Assembly: GCF_000758725.1 (NCBI RefSeq)
Contig: NZ_CP009428.1
Span: forward strand, 620,001-684,000
Direction of reading: 5' to 3'
Length of the DNA: 64,000 nt
Source of the DNA: Paenibacillus odorifer
GTDB lineage: Bacteria > Bacillota > Bacilli > Paenibacillales > Paenibacillaceae
Below are positions 60,817 through 64,000 of the stretch, one piece after another; positions within the stretch are counted from its first letter, which is position 1; each line of letters begins with the position of its first letter. The translations under genes and the position numbers were made by a program. The notes below the pieces were generated by a model. It saw only the letters and a program-made list of their open reading frames with translations. It was not told the DNA's origin and did not search any database.

Positions 60817-61995
60817 TCAAAAGGGCTTCCAGGCCAGTTTACTGGCAGCAGCATAACGTTCTGAGACGTAAGGCCAGTTAACGACCTTCCACCAATCCTC
60901 AATATAATCGGCCCGATTATTCTGATGTTTAAGGTAATAGGCATGCTCCCATACATCCAGAGCCAGTAACGGAACAACGTCCCATTGTGACAGGTTCTGA
61001 TGTTTCTCCGCAGTCAAAATCTCCAGTCTATGACTGCGTGGACTCCAGACGAGAATAGCCCAGCCGCCACCTTCAACCTTATTCGCAGCTTCTGTGAACT
61101 GTTTCTTGAAGTTGTCATAGCTGCCGAAGCTTTGTTCAATGGCTTCCAGTAAGGCTCCAGTTGGACGCCCGCCACCTTGAGGTGACATTACGTTCCAGAA
61201 GATTGTATGGAGATAGTGGCCAGCCCCATTAAAGGCTAGCTCCCGTTCCCAATGCTTAACAAGATCGAAATCTCCTTTCTTGCGAGCCTCGGCTAGCTTG
61301 TTCTCCGCTTTGTTTAGTCCATCTACATAACTTTGATGGTGTTTATCATGATGAATCCGCATGGTTTTCTCATCGATGTATGGTTCCAGCGCATTATAAG
61401 CATAAGGCAATGGAGGCAGTGTATGCCCGCCAATTGGCACAGCACTCATTTCACGAATATCAAGGATAGTATCTGTAGAAGGAATAAGTCCCTCATTCCG
61501 CGTGCCATTGTCCTCTTCTGTTCTTACGACATTGTCGGCTGCTGTATAATCTCTCATAATTTGCGTGAGCTGTCCGGGCGAGCTCAGAGTGTGCAGTACG
61601 GCAAGGAAATACTCTGATTCGCGAATAATATGCAGGATCACAGTGGTTGCAAGGGGGACGGCTTTGACGGCTGCGCTGCTTTCCATGATGGCAAAAAGCT
61701 GCCGAACAAATTCTTGGGATTGGGTACAGGAGATGTGCAGCAGCTTTTCTGTTTCCGCAGTGAGTTCAGCCTGACTTGGTGGAGAAGCAGAGAGGGCAGA
61801 ATTCAATAACTGTTGAGCGGCCATCTCTGTGGCACCGAAGACCACCGCCCATTCATCCAGCAGTTTAACATAGGGTTCCTCCAGGTTAGGTACGATTGCT
61901 TTGATAACCTCGGTATGCTCTTTCTCTTGTGTTTTCCAGAATACGATTTCTTCTAAAATACGTACTGGCAGCATCGGCCCGTATACATATAACAT
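60817..61995 (-). CDS. DUF2935-superoxide dismutase fusion
   Basis: A 392-residue protein with two parts. Residues 1-~160 are helical and ferritin-like (EEIVFWKTQEKEHTEVIKAI with Glu and His, then LLHISCTQSQEFVRQLFAIM and LHIIRESEYFLAVLHTL), matching DUF2935. A linker (~160-190) leads to a complete Fe/Mn SOD domain with ligands in MRIHHDKHHQSYVDGL, GAGHYLHTIFWN and [20 protein letters not shown]. Similar fusions occur in some Bacillales. All SOD ligands appear present, but activity is unproven. Ribosome site GGAGG lies 10 bases before the ATG. Confidence 0.85.
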   Translation of the reverse strand: MLYVYGPMLPVRILEEIVFWKTQEKEHTEVIKAIVPNLEEPYVKLLDEWAVVFGATEMAAQQLLNSALSASPPSQAELTAETEKLLHISCTQSQEFVRQLFAIMESSAAVKAVPLATTVILHIIRESEYFLAVLHTLSSPGQLTQIMRDYTAADNVVRTEEDNGTRNEGLIPSTDTILDIREMSAVPIGGHTLPPLPYAYNALEPYIDEKTMRIHHDKHHQSYVDGLNKAENKLAEARKKGDFDLVKHWERELAFNGAGHYLHTIFWNVMSPQGGGRPTGALLEAIEQSFGSYDNFKKQFTEAANKVEGGGWAILVWSPRSHRLEILTAEKHQNLSQWDVVPLLALDVWEHAYYLKHQNNRADYIEDWWKVVNWPYVSERYAAASKLAWKPF

Positions 61996-62089
61996 TCCAA
62001 GAAAACCTCCCGTGATATGTCTTCATCAGTCCATTATATGTGTGCTCATGATAGCTTATGAAGAGCATAAGAACGCGATAATAATATCG

Positions 62090-62119
62090 TTGACAACCGT
62101 TTGATATGGTGAAATTATA
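62090..62119 (+). promoter_or_regulatory. Possible promoter of the MATE gene
   Basis: TTGACA (62090-62095), an 18-base spacer and AATTAT (62114-62119). Confidence 0.45.
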
Positions 62120-62145
62120 CAGGAAAATAAAGGCAATGATACCGA

Positions 62146-62187
62146 AAGGTACAACCTCGCGAAAAGGAGGGTGTACCTTTTTTTGTC
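62146..62187 (+). terminator. Terminator-like hairpin in the MATE gene leader
   Basis: AAAGGTACAACCTC pairs with GAGGGTGTACCTTT (one mismatch), then a T-run. It lies downstream of a possible promoter and 64 bases before the MATE start, so it could be an attenuator. Confidence 0.65.
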
Positions 62188-62250
62188 GTGTGGACCGATT
62201 AATGAAATCCTTTGGGGTAGTAGAAAAACTTTGAGAAATGAGATGAGGGT

Positions 62251-63627
62251 ATGAACAAGCTTGAGAAGAAACAATTTTATAATCAGCTGTTAAAATTAGC
62301 GGTACCGATATCCCTCCAAAGTCTAGTCATGGCGGTGCTGTATTTAGTAGATCAATTGATGGTAGGGCAGCTTGGGGGTGTAGCGATCGCATCGGTTGGT
62401 ATGGCTAGTAAAATCTATAGCGTGATTTCGGTGGTGCTGGCGGGTCTTGCTACGGGTCTTGCCATATACGCGGCTCAATATTGGGGGAGTAAAGATCGAA
62501 AGAGCATCACACCACTACTGGGATTAAGTCTTGGAATTGGCCTGATATTGTCGGGTTCATTTACGATAGTTGTTTTTTTCAACCCTCGGCTATGCCTGTC
62601 TATTTTTACAACGGATAAAGAAGTGTTGGAGAAGGGGTACATTTTTCTAAAAATCGTTACCCTCAGTTATATTCCAACGATGTTGACGATGCTCTATTCG
62701 GCGGTTCTACGAAGTTCAGGACATGTAAAGTATCCAATGGGTGTGAGCATAGCTGCTGTAGGACTGAATATTATTTTAAACTATGCGCTTATTTTTGGGC
62801 ATTGGGGGTTTCCAGAGCTTGGACTTGCAGGTGCGGCATATGCAACGTTAATCTCACGTATAGTCGAAAGTACCTTGATCATCGGAGCTGTGTATCGCGG
62901 GAAACTGCCGGGTGCCGGAGGAATTAAGGAGCTGAGTTCGTTTTCGAAAGCGCTGTGTATACCTTTTTTAAGAACGATAGCGCCTATTGTTTTAACGGAA
63001 TTGGTTTGGGTTTTAGGTGAAGCTTGTTATTCCGTAATATATAGCCGTATGGGCACAGCAGAGATGACCGCTATGACAGTGACCTTTCCGCTGCAGGGGT
63101 TGACGATTGGACTTCTGGCTGGGCTTTCTGGTGCAGCTGGGATTATGGTCGGACATAAGCTGGGAGAGAATAATAATGCAGGTGCTTTTCAGTATGCTCG
63201 TTTTTTTGTTCGAATAGGAGTAGGGATTTCATTGCTGCTTGGTGTTCTTATTGCTGTTCTAGCCCCGCTCTACGTCTCAGCCTTTAACTTAACAGTGGAA
63301 GAACGCCGAATGGCCACTTCTGTTATCTGCTTTTTTGCTCTTTTTTTATGGATAAAGGTGGGCAATATGATGATTGCGGGAGGGATTCTGCAGAGTGGTG
63401 GCGATAGTAAGTTCGTCTTTATTATGGAAGCCTCCACAACTTGGTTGCTTGGGGTGCCTCTAGGGCTACTGTTGTCATGGGGATGGAAACAGCCTCTTCC
63501 CTGGGTATACTTCTTTCTGTCCCTAGAAGAGGCTGTTCGATTGGTTATAGGTTACGTGCGTTTTCGCCGTGGTAAATGGTTGAAGCAACTGACCCATCAG
63601 GGGACAGAGGCGGATTGTAGTGCTTAA
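62251..63627 (+). CDS. MATE-family efflux transporter
   Basis: A 458-residue transporter with about 12 hydrophobic segments arranged as two homologous halves (LKLAVPISLQSLVMAVLYLV and VDQLMVGQLGGVAIASVGMA in the first; LRTIAPIVLTELVWVLGEAC and GTAEMTAMTVTFPLQGLTIG in the second). MATE proteins export cationic drugs or metabolites with H+ or Na+. Its stop abuts the stop of the convergent hydrolase gene. The leader hairpin upstream may control its expression. Confidence 0.92.
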   Translation: MNKLEKKQFYNQLLKLAVPISLQSLVMAVLYLVDQLMVGQLGGVAIASVGMASKIYSVISVVLAGLATGLAIYAAQYWGSKDRKSITPLLGLSLGIGLILSGSFTIVVFFNPRLCLSIFTTDKEVLEKGYIFLKIVTLSYIPTMLTMLYSAVLRSSGHVKYPMGVSIAAVGLNIILNYALIFGHWGFPELGLAGAAYATLISRIVESTLIIGAVYRGKLPGAGGIKELSSFSKALCIPFLRTIAPIVLTELVWVLGEACYSVIYSRMGTAEMTAMTVTFPLQGLTIGLLAGLSGAAGIMVGHKLGENNNAGAFQYARFFVRIGVGISLLLGVLIAVLAPLYVSAFNLTVEERRMATSVICFFALFLWIKVGNMMIAGGILQSGGDSKFVFIMEASTTWLLGVPLGLLLSWGWKQPLPWVYFFLSLEEAVRLVIGYVRFRRGKWLKQLTHQGTEADCSA

Positions 63628-64000
63628 CTAGTTACTTGCCATCGCCGGCTGGTTGCCATTGTAGGTTTTGGCTAGTTGAACATTTCCTAAGAAAGCAGAG
63701 ACTCGCCGCAAATACTCACGCGGGTGCTCACGGAACAGCAACTCATGATGGCTGCCCTCTACGACCCAGGAATCTGAGAACGGATTGCTTTGGTTCGCGG
63801 CCAGCTTTTCTGCAATAGGATAAGGAGCTTTATCATCTTCGGTTCCATGCATGAGTAGAATAGGGAAAGGATAATCTTCGGATTTGACCTTCGCATAAGG
63901 AATTTGATTCAGCCCGGTACCGTTCAGAACTGGGAACAGCATTTCCATAATCGCCAGGGAAGGCTGGCGGGGCAGATCAATATTTTGCTTAATATTATGA
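63628..64000 (-). CDS. Alpha/beta hydrolase, C-terminal part (runs off the window)
   Basis: The frame stays open through the right edge, so the 5' part of the gene is outside; the internal ATG at 63948 is not the start. The visible 123 residues hold the acid loop LMHGTEDDKAPYPIAEKL and the catalytic-His loop VEGSHHELLFREHPREYL of a lysophospholipase/monoacylglycerol-lipase-like hydrolase. The nucleophile Ser is not in view. It is convergent with the MATE gene and has no terminator between. Confidence 0.8.
   Translation of the reverse strand, partial: HNIKQNIDLPRQPSLAIMEMLFPVLNGTGLNQIPYAKVKSEDYPFPILLMHGTEDDKAPYPIAEKLAANQSNPFSDSWVVEGSHHELLFREHPREYLRRVSAFLGNVQLAKTYNGNQPAMASN

Overview
The window looks like chromosome from a low-to-moderate GC, endospore-forming Gram-positive bacterium, most likely Paenibacillus or a close relative. 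The evidence is a GerA-type spore germinant receptor operon, a bacilliredoxin, a very large S-layer-anchored glycosidase with three SLH domains, YneF, EcsAB-like transporter proteins, a GlgC/GlgD pair, strong Shine-Dalgarno sites and frequent TTG/GTG starts. The genus is inferred from gene content and style. No rRNA, tRNA, CRISPR array, prophage or transposase gene was seen.

Layout. 1-3.3 kb: the end of an ArsR regulator, a SulP anion transporter, a DUF1361 membrane protein and an alkyltransferase-like protein. 3.4-16.8 kb: a carbohydrate-use locus, with a LacI regulator, a large cytoplasmic glycosidase-like protein, a sugar ABC importer (binding protein and two permeases, no ATPase) and a 2125-residue secreted enzyme. 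A 16-base operator is identical in front of the regulator and in front of the structural genes. 16.9-18.3 kb: non-coding and repeat-rich. 18.3-22.3 kb: gerK-type operon A-C-D-B. 22.6-25.5 kb: five small genes in one operon. 25.7-29.8 kb: GT39, GT2 and GalU genes for cell-surface glycosylation. 30.2-33.2 kb (minus): a short FAD protein and a two-component system. 33.7-38.6 kb: glgC-glgD-glgP. 38.7-47 kb: free-Met-sulfoxide reductase, acetyltransferase, two MFS exporters, MarR, and an EcsAB-like ABC pair. 47.5-55 kb: flavoprotein, orphan histidine kinase, bacilliredoxin, nadE, hydrolase, acpS and mutY. 55-56.1 kb: non-coding repeats. 56.1-64 kb: sodA, GNAT, signal peptidase, queG, yneF, folE, a DUF2935-SOD fusion, MATE, and a partial hydrolase.

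The most striking signal is non-coding. Seven intergenic arrays, in three families with different sequences, share one architecture: four imperfect palindromes of about 19-21 bp whose starts are 50/51, 61/62 and 50/51 bp apart. The second pair is inverted relative to the first, so each ~183 bp element has overall dyad symmetry. Four of the five sites lie between convergent genes. The spacings approximate 5, 6 and 5 helical turns. I know of no description of this element, but I could not search.

A second signal links genes. An identical 15-base sequence (TTCAGCAAACATTCA) lies upstream of the OmpR-type response regulator and upstream of the GT39-GT2-galU operon. It contains a hexamer repeated with an 11-bp period, which suggests that this two-component system controls itself and the glycosylation genes.
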